From NCBI GenBank assembly GCA_947306175.1, contig CAMZFV010000006.1, positions 35,535 through 99,534 of the forward strand: 64,000 bases of DNA, read 5' to 3'. This document shows positions 14,743-22,399 of this stretch, piece after piece (position 1 is the first letter of the stretch; each line of letters opens with the position of its first letter). A model generated the notes under the pieces. That model was not told the origin of the DNA. It worked only from the letters and a program-made list of their open reading frames with translations, and searched no databases. The translations under genes and the position numbers were made by a program. Source of the DNA: an uncultured Prevotellaceae bacterium (GTDB taxonomy: Bacteria; Bacteroidota; Bacteroidia; Bacteroidales; Muribaculaceae).

Positions 14743-17202
14743 TTATTCGGTTTTGATGCTGTTAACTGGGTTCTCGCGGGCGGCACGCCAACTCTGGAAG
14801 ATGACCGTGCCGAGGGTGATACTGCCACCAAGCAGTAGCGCTAGCGGGATGAGCCACCAGTATAAGGGCGTTCTGTCGGCAAAATACTTGAGCGTCAACC
14901 AGCCGAGCAGATAGGCAATGGGTGCCGCTACGATGAGACTGATGAGGATGAGCACCACATAGTGCTTGCTCAACAATCTGACGATTTCGCTAGTAGTGGC
15001 TCCAGCGACTTTACGGATGCCGATTTCCTTGCGCCTGTACTCGGTCTCAAACATCGTGAGGCATAGCAATCCGATCAGGGTTAGAGCAAAGCAGATGAAA
15101 GAACTCGTGTTGTTCTGACGGATGTATCGCAACTCGTAGCGATAAGTATTGTTAAGTTCGTTATCAAACGGGACAATAAGGCTCTTGTCATCAATACTAT
15201 TACTGTATTTCTTGATCAAATTCTCCGCTTGATGCTGAAGTGTATCACGGCTGGCATTAGCCGAGATACGGATATTCAAGATATTTAAGTAAGGATCGTT
15301 GTCAACAATAAAGCCGAACGGCTGGTTCTGTTTCATGCGCATGGTGCCATAGCGGATGTTCCTGCACACGCCAATGACTGTTGCGCTGTCTTCGTTGGCG
15401 TCGCCAAAGCCTGTTGACACCTTCATGCCTATCTTTAATTGGGTAATAGAATCAAGAGCAGTCTCGTTGACAATCATGACCGCCGAGTCGTTTTGCTGGA
15501 AATCTCGACCTTGCCCAGGGATAATGTCGATGCCCATGACACGCAAGAAATCAGCCTCGACGTTGAGTTTCCTATATTTGAACGGATGTCCGTTGATGTC
15601 GGTTCTAATCATATCCTGAGCATCGGTCGAGGCTAGGCGGTTGTTGGAAAATGAAATGCCCTCGACGTTAGGCAACTCTTTCAATTCCAGGCATAGCTTT
15701 ATTCTACTGAGAGAATCCATGTCCTGTGGCAAAGATGCCATCAGGATCCTGTCCTTATCGAAACCGTAGTCGGAGTTAAAAATGTATTGTCTCTGCATAA
15801 AGAGGATACCGATGTAGATGACCATAAACATGGACACCAATAGCTGGAAGAACACGAGAATGGTGCGCAGCCTGATACCTTGCGGGGTGAGGCCAAAGGA
15901 TGCTTTAAGCGCTATAGCCGGCTGGAAAGATGTGGCAAATTTTGCCGGATACCATCCTGCAATGAAGCCCAATCCAACGGAAAGAGCAATTATTGAGAGT
16001 GCCAGCTTCCAATGCTTAGCCACGGAGATGTCGGTTGTTGACAGTAGTTCTTTAAGCGTTTCCTGTGGAAGCTGTGAAAGCAGTTCGCACAGTCCCAAGG
16101 CGATCAAGCTGGCGGCGACCGAAGTGATGATGGTCTCGATGATCATATTCTTGCGCAGTTGTGATCTTGACGCCCCAAGCACAAGCCTGGTGTTGATGCT
16201 TTTAATTCTCATGGGGCTCTCGACCAGGGTGCAATTAAAGAAGTTGATGGCACCCACAATGATGACTAAGATGGAGCCCAGGAACAGGAAGAAGAACATG
16301 ACCGAATAACCCCTGTTGTCATTGGCATCAGTGTGAGTTGAAGATTCAAAATAGCTGTTTTTTATTGGCGTCAGCCTGACACGGGTATTTTGCAGCGCTT
16401 CTTGAATTAAAGGCATGTCATGGGGATTGGTCTCGCTTGCAAATATGGAATCTTCACTGATTTCGGCGAGTATGGCTTGCTTGAGTTCCCTGTTGAAGGC
16501 CTCCATGTCTTGAGGCTTGGTCTTGAGCTTGACATAACATTTTTGGCTAAAGTTGAGTGTGTGTTTTTCCAGAATTCCCATATTCACATAGATGATGTTC
16601 CGGAATCCGCTATTCTCAGGGAAGTCCTCATATACACCACGGACTGGTATACGATATTCTTCACCAAAATAAAGCAAAGTCAATGAATCACCAGCGCATT
16701 TATGGGTGCCGAAGTAATCATTTGCTATGCTTTCAGGGATAATGTATCCCACTTGGTCGGAATCGTTCCACTCAATGGAGCCGTCTAGAGCTTTACCGGC
16801 GATGGCACTTACCACGTTGTTGTTACCATTGGTGATATTATAACTGACGGTGTCGGTTTCTCCATTTTTTATGTTAACCGAATCTTTTTTGAACGTAAAG
16901 GTGTTCTTGTCGCTGTTGACGAGCGAATAGGATTCGACTTGAGGTTTTAGGCGGTTGAGTGCCTCGGCAAAAGGTCGGCACATGTTGTCGCTAAAGCCGA
17001 ACTCGGGGTAGAGGTAGTCGCACTCCATGCGGTAAATCCGCTCGTAATCGTTTACACCATGGTTGAAAGTATACTGGAATACGATTTGGGTCATGAGGAT
17101 ATAGAACGTGGCGAAGGCCAGAATCAGCCCCAATATATTGAGCGTGGTGGCCAGCTTGAAGCGCCGCGCCATGTATATCATGCTCTTGAAGGTTTCTTTC
17201 AT
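14743..17202 (-). CDS. FtsX-like ABC transporter permease
   Basis: An 819-residue permease with two FtsX/MacB units: a membrane helix at ~20-40, a large periplasmic domain, three helices (about 300-440), a second periplasmic domain, and a final three-helix bundle ending at the C-terminus. The helix-loop motif ETEYRRKEIGIRKVAGAT near the last bundle is diagnostic of the FtsX domain. The start at 17202 (MKETFKSMIYMARRFK) is chosen; the longer frame needs a TTG. Together with the ATPase it forms a mechanotransmission-type complex, of a kind often linked to export or to sensing of antimicrobial peptides. Its promoter faces a shared inverted repeat. The substrate is unknown. Confidence 0.88.
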   Translation of the reverse strand: MKETFKSMIYMARRFKLATTLNILGLILAFATFYILMTQIVFQYTFNHGVNDYERIYRMECDYLYPEFGFSDNMCRPFAEALNRLKPQVESYSLVNSDKNTFTFKKDSVNIKNGETDTVSYNITNGNNNVVSAIAGKALDGSIEWNDSDQVGYIIPESIANDYFGTHKCAGDSLTLLYFGEEYRIPVRGVYEDFPENSGFRNIIYVNMGILEKHTLNFSQKCYVKLKTKPQDMEAFNRELKQAILAEISEDSIFASETNPHDMPLIQEALQNTRVRLTPIKNSYFESSTHTDANDNRGYSVMFFFLFLGSILVIIVGAINFFNCTLVESPMRIKSINTRLVLGASRSQLRKNMIIETIITSVAASLIALGLCELLSQLPQETLKELLSTTDISVAKHWKLALSIIALSVGLGFIAGWYPAKFATSFQPAIALKASFGLTPQGIRLRTILVFFQLLVSMFMVIYIGILFMQRQYIFNSDYGFDKDRILMASLPQDMDSLSRIKLCLELKELPNVEGISFSNNRLASTDAQDMIRTDINGHPFKYRKLNVEADFLRVMGIDIIPGQGRDFQQNDSAVMIVNETALDSITQLKIGMKVSTGFGDANEDSATVIGVCRNIRYGTMRMKQNQPFGFIVDNDPYLNILNIRISANASRDTLQHQAENLIKKYSNSIDDKSLIVPFDNELNNTYRYELRYIRQNNTSSFICFALTLIGLLCLTMFETEYRRKEIGIRKVAGATTSEIVRLLSKHYVVLILISLIVAAPIAYLLGWLTLKYFADRTPLYWWLIPLALLLGGSITLGTVIFQSWRAARENPVNSIKTE

Positions 17203-17240
17203 AACAGTTTTATCACTGATAATAGTCAATTATGATGTTG

Positions 17241-17272
17241 CAAAGTTAAGATGTGGGGCTGTTTCAATCAAA
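17241..17272 (-). promoter_or_regulatory. Promoter of the ABC permease operon
   Basis: On the minus strand the -7 box is TAACTTTG (17241-17248) and the -33 box is TTTG (17269-17272), spacer 20 nt. The centre of the operator at 17328 is exactly 56 bp from position 17272. Confidence 0.75.
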
Positions 17273-17314
17273 TATTTTGTGGCAGAAAATGGGAGTATCT
17301 CGGATTTTTTTTAC

Positions 17315-17341
17315 AAAAGTGTCTAATTTTTTGACACTTTT
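17315..17341. promoter_or_regulatory. GTGTC inverted-repeat operator, copy 3 (divergent, perfect)
   Basis: This copy is a perfect 9-9-9 inverted repeat: AAAAGTGTC, spacer TAATTTTTT, GACACTTTT. It lies midway between two divergent promoters: its centre (17328) is 56 bp from the -33 box on each side. The core GTGTCTAATTTTTTGACA is repeated base for base at 20769-20786. Confidence 0.7.
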
Positions 17342-17383
17342 TCGATTTTTTGTGCGAAAAATTGAAAATTTCGCAAAATTTTG

Positions 17384-17415
17384 TTTGAAGATAATTAAAC
17401 GAAAGTTTAAATTTG
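17384..17415 (+). promoter_or_regulatory. Promoter of the small dockerin-like protein gene
   Basis: The -33 box TTTG (17384-17387) and -7 box TAAATTTG (17408-17415) are 20 nt apart. The predicted leader is about 120 nt. Confidence 0.7.
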
Positions 17416-17542
17416 TAGTCGAGAAAGTAAAGGAGTTCTTTGTATGCTGGCTTTGATGGCATGGAAAAAAGGTTGTCGGGCAGATATGAGTTCTTTACTG
17501 CTATTACGAACAATAATTACAAACCGATAAAAAATTACAATT

Positions 17543-18391
17543 ATGAAAAAGTATCTATTTATTCTCGCATGTGTGGGAGTGTCGATATCAGTCGCTGCGG
17601 GCGACGTGAATACTTGTGCCAATGTGGGTGATGGCCAAATGACTGCGACGCAGTGTGTTACAACTGGCAGCTCACAAGAACATCATGCAAATACTCAAGA
17701 TGCCTCTGCTTCTAATGGCAATGTAATCACTGCTCATCATCAGAATGACAATAAAGGTGTAATGGTTGACAGGAGCTCAATGAGTAATACTGTGTCCCAG
17801 CATACTTCTGCTATTATTAATGGTTGTGGCGGTCGTGCCCATACTCCGATTAAGCCTATCAACAGCGATGAAAGCTCTGCCGATATCAAGAAAAACGGCA
17901 GTTGGAGTCATTTTAGCGCATCAGATATTGTCAATCTTGTACGCGATTTGCCTTGTCTGCCAGATGGCGTTGGTGGCCATGTCTCCACCGATATTGATCC
18001 CGTTGGACCGACAAATCCGGGTAAGGGTAAAGGAATCAAGACGGTTGCTGGTACGTGCCGAAATGCCACGCCTTTAGGCTCAGAGAATTCTGGTGATAAT
18101 GGCAATCTGGGGAAATATATAGTGACTCCGAGTTTTAGTGTGCTTGATCGTGTTAGTTTGTCCCGTGATGATCTTAGTGAGCCTCTTGGTCATGGCGGTA
18201 GAATTGATACCCCGATACCCCCGTTCTCGTTGCCTAATCCAGTAATTCCCATTGTTGTGTCTGGTTCGAAGGGCGGTGCAAGTATAAGCGATGTGACAGG
18301 TATGATTGACTATCTGTTGACTAACGGATCCAGTGAGGATCTCAGCATTGAGGATGTCACCAGCATGATTGACAGGCTGTTGACTGAATAA
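17543..18391 (+). CDS. Secreted protein with G-G-x3-TPI repeats and degenerate dockerin end
   Basis: A 282-residue exported protein. The signal peptide is MKKYLFILACVGVSISVAAG. The mature part is polar and low in hydrophobic core residues, rich in S, N, G, H and D, with several cysteines. Three segments share a pattern: GCGGRAHTPIKPI, GVGGHVSTDIDPV and GHGGRIDTPIPP. The C-terminus has two dockerin-like helices (ISDVTGMIDYLLT, IEDVTSMIDRLLT), but both calcium loops (DxNxDG) are missing. It faces the ABC permease across a symmetric operator. It may be the substrate or a surface partner of that transporter, but this is inference. No named family is recognised. Confidence 0.75.
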   Translation: MKKYLFILACVGVSISVAAGDVNTCANVGDGQMTATQCVTTGSSQEHHANTQDASASNGNVITAHHQNDNKGVMVDRSSMSNTVSQHTSAIINGCGGRAHTPIKPINSDESSADIKKNGSWSHFSASDIVNLVRDLPCLPDGVGGHVSTDIDPVGPTNPGKGKGIKTVAGTCRNATPLGSENSGDNGNLGKYIVTPSFSVLDRVSLSRDDLSEPLGHGGRIDTPIPPFSLPNPVIPIVVSGSKGGASISDVTGMIDYLLTNGSSEDLSIEDVTSMIDRLLTE

Positions 18392-18419
18392 GCCCGTCAA
18401 AGCGACGAAATCATAAAGT

Positions 18420-18453
18420 CACTCCAGCCCAGATGCTTCGGTCGGCTGGAGTG
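18420..18453 (+). terminator. Terminator hairpin after the small dockerin-like gene
   Basis: CACTCCAGCC (18420-18429) pairs with GGCTGGAGTG (18444-18453), followed by a short gctgttt tract. Confidence 0.65.
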
Positions 18454-18524
18454 GCTGTTTCATGGGTTGTGTTAAATATTTGTTAATGTTATTGCGAAGC
18501 GGGGAGGGTGAGGGGAAAGATTGG

Positions 18525-18532
18525 TAATTTTG
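18525..18532 (+). promoter_or_regulatory. -7 box of the dockerin protein gene at 18580
   Basis: TAATTTTG matches TAnnTTTG. No clear -33 box is present. Unlike its neighbours, this promoter has no GTGTC inverted repeat at the corresponding upstream distance; that position is taken by the preceding terminator. Confidence 0.5.
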
Positions 18533-18579
18533 TGCAAACAAAAAACTAATGCCCCTGTGGCCTGCTTATATTTTTCGTA

Positions 18580-20166
18580 ATGAATAAGAATCTATTGCTC
18601 ACATTGTTGTGCGCCTGTGTTGCTGTATGCGCTATCGCAGGTGCGCTTCCCATTGATCGCGTTGACTTGAAAAGAACGACCTTAAGCCGTTCTCAAGTCA
18701 AGAACTCATCGGTTACCCCTGCTAAGGAAGGCAAGTTGTCCCTGCAGGATTACATGCGTGACCGTCATATCACGCCGAGTGACAACCGATTGGCGACTCA
18801 GTCGCCTCGGCAGTTGTCGTTGTTGGACATGCAGGGTAGCTACATTTCCTCGATGCTATCGTGGGGCATTCTGGATGATTATACGCTTGATCCGAATCCC
18901 TGCTATGTGGGTTGGGAGGTATCGTTGACGCCCTGTTCCGACGAACCTGATGAGGATGGTTGGATCTGGTGCGTTTTGGAAAACGCTTATCTGGACTACT
19001 ATGTGCCTATTGATGTGATGAGTGATCTGTCGATGGCCAGAATGTACTTTGGTTTAATTGAAGATTACCATCATACCGATACTGTGGGTTCGATCATATA
19101 TGACACGGTAAAAACTGTGTACGTCTTGCCGGCACTGAACTTCTTGAACGATGATGAAGAATGGGAAATGAGCATTGATGGTACCATTTATGACGATGGG
19201 TCGATGGTATTTGAAGGGGATTTCTTGTTTTATACCGAGGTGAAAACCCAAAAGATTAGAGGACCCTATCAGATTGTAAATAAGGATTCAACGTTCATGG
19301 TGTCTCCTGTTTTCTCCGATTTGTTTTTGCTGAAGCCCAATGGCGAACATAGTTTTACAAAAGTTAGCTATGGTGGGGTCCAACCTGGTGCTAATTCCAG
19401 TAACCTCAATCGGCTAATTGCAACCATGCAATTCTATACTATAGGGACTGGTGGTGGCACGGCTGGCACTTGTGGCGTAGGCGGTATTATCGGTACCCCG
19501 ATTGATCCGCGCCCAATCAAGCCGGGTGTTGTCACGGGTCGGGATCCTGCAAATGGTAATGGTGGCCTGAGCGCTCCCAAGCCAGTTGTTGTCCAAGTAG
19601 GGTCCGACACGCAATATGAAGAGCAAACGGTTCCCGTGTTTATGTATCAGTATGATGACAGCACCGTGTTTGTGCTCAACCTGTTTGGAAATGGTGTGGC
19701 CGAGAATTATATGATGCTTCAAGAGGATGGTGCTATGATCTTCCCAGGTCAGCAGATCTCTTGGGATTATAATAAAAACAAGGCCGTTTATAACTGTTCG
19801 CTGGATGCCGAGGCAGACACATTGATGCTGGGCAATGTGGGCGGTGTGATTCCAGAATATATTACATGGGGCTTGACCAAGCCATACACCGAGGATGGTA
19901 TGTTGTCATACGAGTACGACGATAACGTGTTGTATTTCACTGATGGCAACCAGTTCGTCATTCCCGTTCCTATGCTCCTTGGTGACGTCAACAATGACAA
20001 AGAAGTCACCATTCTCGACATTGTAGTCATGATCGATCATCTGTTGGTTGGAGACTTAGAATGGACCGACAAATTTAATGTTTATGCTGCCGACATGAAT
20101 GAGGATGGTGTGTTCAGCGTCCTTGACGTCAGCCTGCTGATTGATCGTCTTCTCTCGAAGAATTAA
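18580..20166 (+). CDS. Secreted dockerin-containing protein
   Basis: A 528-residue exported protein. After a signal peptide (LLLTLLCACVAVCAIAGA) come two beta-rich modules. The second (VFMYQYDDSTVFVLNLFGNG ... DGAMIFPGQQ ... YFTDGNQFVIP) is clearly shared with the proteins at 48540, 50304 and 6913. The linker between them carries GVGGIIGTPIDPRPIKPG, the same pattern as the repeats of the 17543 protein. The C-terminal dockerin has calcium loops GDVNNDKEV and ADMNEDGVF, each followed by an LLIDRLL-type helix. It is predicted to be displayed or assembled outside the cell through the dockerin, although no cohesin partner is encoded here. Confidence 0.8.
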   Translation: MNKNLLLTLLCACVAVCAIAGALPIDRVDLKRTTLSRSQVKNSSVTPAKEGKLSLQDYMRDRHITPSDNRLATQSPRQLSLLDMQGSYISSMLSWGILDDYTLDPNPCYVGWEVSLTPCSDEPDEDGWIWCVLENAYLDYYVPIDVMSDLSMARMYFGLIEDYHHTDTVGSIIYDTVKTVYVLPALNFLNDDEEWEMSIDGTIYDDGSMVFEGDFLFYTEVKTQKIRGPYQIVNKDSTFMVSPVFSDLFLLKPNGEHSFTKVSYGGVQPGANSSNLNRLIATMQFYTIGTGGGTAGTCGVGGIIGTPIDPRPIKPGVVTGRDPANGNGGLSAPKPVVVQVGSDTQYEEQTVPVFMYQYDDSTVFVLNLFGNGVAENYMMLQEDGAMIFPGQQISWDYNKNKAVYNCSLDAEADTLMLGNVGGVIPEYITWGLTKPYTEDGMLSYEYDDNVLYFTDGNQFVIPVPMLLGDVNNDKEVTILDIVVMIDHLLVGDLEWTDKFNVYAADMNEDGVFSVLDVSLLIDRLLSKN

Positions 20167-20211
20167 GTCAGTTGCGGTCAAAACTGCGATCAATCGCAGT
20201 CGTTGAAAAAG

Positions 20212-20247
20212 AAGGGTGCTTTGGCAGCTCGTGCCATGCACCCTTTT
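20212..20247 (+). terminator. Terminator of the dockerin protein gene
   Basis: AAGGGTGCTTTGGCA pairs with TGCCATGCACCCTTTT across a 5-nt loop, giving a stem of about 14 bp with a T tract. Confidence 0.75.
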
Positions 20248-20314
20248 AAAATAACCACAAACTTATGAAAAAAATTACTCAGCACCCTTCAGCAGGGATT
20301 TTTATCTATGATAC

Positions 20315-20607
20315 TTATTCCTTTATCTTATATGAATACTTGATTCCTTCTCTATGATATTTTTTCCTCTTCGATGAGTACTTCATTTCCTTTTTTAATG
20401 AGCATTTGCCAGGAACCGGTGTAGCATCTTTTTTTGTAAAAGCATCGTTTGTAACATATGGTCTATTACCTCTTCTTGTTGACACCTTGCCAGGCTCCTG
20501 GCTTTGCTCAATCGGTGTGTTCGTCTGGCTTTTTTCCTGATGTGTCCCGTGGTCGGGTGTCACATCATCGAGATTAAAGGCCCTTTAGCATAACGTTTAT
20601 TCACCAT
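20315..20607 (-). pseudogene. Small basic heptad-repeat ORF, possibly frameshifted
   Basis: An open frame from a GTG at 20563 to the TAA at 20315 encodes 82 residues. It ends in four near-heptads, KCSLKKE-MKYSSKR-KKYHREG-IKYSYKI, encoded by 21-nt degenerate repeats. Upstream, an ATG at 20607 opens MVNKRYAKGPL and then stops at 20560; a one-base shift in the CCTTTAAT stretch would join it to NLDDVTPDHGTHQ of the longer frame. A convincing minus-strand promoter with a GTGTC operator lies at 20690-20778. This could be a broken small gene, a sequencing error or a non-coding transcript. It has no recognised family. Confidence 0.35.
20318..20408. repeat. 21-nt degenerate tandem repeats
   Basis: About four units of the type atgagtacttcatttcctttt follow one another with substitutions. 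On the minus strand they encode the KYSxK heptads of the small basic ORF. Confidence 0.5.
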
Positions 20608-20689
20608 GTTTATTAACCAATTCATTTATGTCCATTCTGTACGGGTTATTTTTCGCTTTGTCGAGAAACGGTTTCCCGTTCGTCCGATG

Positions 20690-20722
20690 CAAAAATATAT
20701 CGGTGGTCGATGACGTGTCAAA
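20690..20722 (-). promoter_or_regulatory. Minus-strand promoter upstream of the small basic ORF
   Basis: On the minus strand the -7 box is TATTTTTG (20690-20697) and the -33 box is TTTG (20719-20722), spacer 21 nt. The operator centre at 20778 is 56 bp from 20722, as at the other regulated promoters. The predicted transcript starts near 20684, about 77 nt before the ATG at 20607. Confidence 0.55.
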
Positions 20723-20764
20723 CTTTTTTGCCAAAAAATACCAAAGTGTAAAAATTTTATACAC

Positions 20765-20791
20765 TATTGTGTCTAATTTTTTGACAAATGG
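20765..20791. promoter_or_regulatory. GTGTC inverted-repeat operator, copy 4
   Basis: The core GTGTCTAATTTTTTGACA (20769-20786) is identical to the core of copy 3. The adjacent ATTTTATACACTATT resembles the sequence beside copy 2. It lies between the minus-strand promoter at 20690 and the response regulator gene at 20887. Confidence 0.6.
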
Positions 20792-20886
20792 GGCCGTGAA
20801 ACTGCTTTTCAAGTGTTTTTTTTGATGATAAAAAAGTAGAGGGAATAGTTGAATTGTCAGGGATTTTTTGTAATTTCGCTGCCGTT

Positions 20887-21414
20887 ATGCAGAATTACGG
20901 AACAATATTGGTCATTGATGACAATGAGGCGATACTCACGGCGTTGAAGTATTGCCTTGCAGGGACGTTTGAGAAGGTGTTGACACTGACGTCTCCCGAG
21001 TCGGTCATTTCATTGTTGGAGCAGGAAGAAGTGAACATCATCCTGCTGGATATGAACTTCACGCTGGGCGTGAACAGCGGTCAGGACGGACTGCTGTGGT
21101 TGCAGGCGATCAGGAAACGTCATCCTGAGATTCCCGTGGTGTTGATTACAGCCTATGCTGACGTGTCGCTGGCGGTACGTGGCTTGAAGCGTGGCGCGGC
21201 AGACTTTATCACCAAGCCGTGGGACAACGATGAGTTGCTGCGAAAACTCAAGGATGTGCTCGATGCTGGTGATGAAATGGCCACGCTTGACGAAGTGGAG
21301 GCTGACCACATCCGCAGGGCTCTCGACCGCTGTCATGGCAACTTGTCCAAGGCCGCCGACCTGTTGGGCATCACACGCCAGACGCTATATAACAAAATGA
21401 AAAGACTCCAATGA
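20887..21414 (+). CDS. Response regulator: receiver plus Fis-type HTH (no AAA+ domain)
   Basis: A 175-residue DNA-binding response regulator. The receiver (residues ~5-120) has the acidic pair in IDDNEA, phospho-acceptor D55 (IILLDMNF) and the conserved lysine in TKPWD. The C-terminal ~40 residues (HIRRALDRCHGNLSKAADLLGITRQTLYNKMKRL) are a Fis-type helix-turn-helix as in NtrC-family proteins, but the sigma-54 AAA+ ATPase domain is absent, as in the ActR/RegA group. The ATG at 20887 is chosen; the longer frame begins with TTG. A possible promoter has TAATTTCG at 20871-20878. The stop overlaps the kinase start by 4 nt. Confidence 0.88.
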   Translation: MQNYGTILVIDDNEAILTALKYCLAGTFEKVLTLTSPESVISLLEQEEVNIILLDMNFTLGVNSGQDGLLWLQAIRKRHPEIPVVLITAYADVSLAVRGLKRGAADFITKPWDNDELLRKLKDVLDAGDEMATLDEVEADHIRRALDRCHGNLSKAADLLGITRQTLYNKMKRLQ

Positions 21415-22286
21415 GCAAGGGTGTGTTGTTGCTCTGCTTTGCTCTGGTAGCTCTGGTGGTACTGGTGGTCCTGTGGTTCAGGCGCCACCAGCTCATGCTT
21501 GCCGAGAGGGCGCGCCTGATGCAGGAGGCGATACGTAACCGCGAGTTTACATTCCGCCTACCCACGAAACACATGTTCAGCGGCGAGCGTGCGTTGCAGG
21601 ACACGTTGAACCAGCTGGGTGACCACATCCGCGAGCAGGTCAATCTGGGCGAGGTGGAATCGTGGGAAAAACTCACGCGCGTGCTCACCCACGAAATCAT
21701 GAACGCGACGGCGCCCATCGCCAGCATCAGCCAGTCGATGCTGCATCATCCTGCAGTGAAAAATTCCGACTTGGAGGAGGGTATCAACGCAATCCACAAC
21801 ACGGTTCAGCACCTGAACTCGTTTGTTGACAGCTACCGAAAGTATTCCGCCCTGCAGAAACCTGTTCCCAAGCCCACCGACCTGGTGGCGGCAGTCAAGG
21901 ATGTGGAACAACTGTATCCCGAGGTCAACTGGATAAACAGCCTCTCGGGACCAATTATCATCAAGACTGACCCCAATCTGCTGCGCCAAATCCTGATTAA
22001 CCTCATCAAGAACGCCATTGAGGCGGGTGCAAAAAACCAGGGCGTGGAATGTGAACGCGGAGCAGAAGGCAAGGTGCTGCTCTACATCAGCAATGACGGA
22101 GAGTTGATTCCCGCTGATGCACGCTCCTCAATTTTTGTCCCGTTCTTTACCACCAAGCGCAAGGGCAGTGGTATCGGCCTGTCGCTGAGCCGTCGCCTGC
22201 TTACCATCCAGGGCGGTATGATGTCCTTGCTCGATGAGCCTCGCTCGGGTTTCCACACCACATTCCTGCTCGAATTCCCCGTGTAA
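21411..22286 (+). CDS. Membrane-bound sensor histidine kinase
   Basis: A 291-residue kinase paired with the preceding regulator through an ATGA overlap. One N-terminal membrane helix (residues ~4-23, VLLLCFALVALVVLVVLWF) is followed directly by a cytoplasmic linker, the phospho-acceptor H94 in LTHEIMN, and a HATPase domain with N-box (LINLIKNAIEAG), G-box and the GSGIGLSLSRRL lid. There is almost no periplasmic portion, so it probably senses through the membrane or a partner, as small kinases beside ABC exporters often do. It is expected to phosphorylate D55 of the regulator. Confidence 0.88.
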   Translation: MSKGVLLLCFALVALVVLVVLWFRRHQLMLAERARLMQEAIRNREFTFRLPTKHMFSGERALQDTLNQLGDHIREQVNLGEVESWEKLTRVLTHEIMNATAPIASISQSMLHHPAVKNSDLEEGINAIHNTVQHLNSFVDSYRKYSALQKPVPKPTDLVAAVKDVEQLYPEVNWINSLSGPIIIKTDPNLLRQILINLIKNAIEAGAKNQGVECERGAEGKVLLYISNDGELIPADARSSIFVPFFTTKRKGSGIGLSLSRRLLTIQGGMMSLLDEPRSGFHTTFLLEFPV

Positions 22287-22365
22287 ATAATCTGTTTCTC
22301 ACGTCGTGAGCCCTTGTTGATAATTATTTTGCCCCATACGTTGAGTAAGGTATTAAATAATTGAT

Positions 22366-22373
22366 TATCTTTG
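22366..22373 (+). promoter_or_regulatory. -7 box of the muropeptide-processing operon
   Basis: TATCTTTG matches TAnnTTTG, with a GTTG sequence 22 nt upstream as a possible -33 box. It is 26 nt before the ATG at 22400. Confidence 0.55.
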
Positions 22374-22399
22374 CTCGTTAAAACTAAAGCTAAGGAAAT

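Noticed and set aside
18501..18532. The promoter at 18525 as a sixth member of the GTGTC regulon
   Set aside because: The position where the operator should be centred (about 18444) is occupied by the preceding terminator hairpin and shows no GTGTC arm.
20848..20878. Control of the response regulator promoter by the operator at 20765
   Set aside because: The possible -33 box lies 70 bp from the operator centre rather than 56-57, and the -7 box (TAATTTCG) is imperfect, so this copy fits the minus-strand promoter better.
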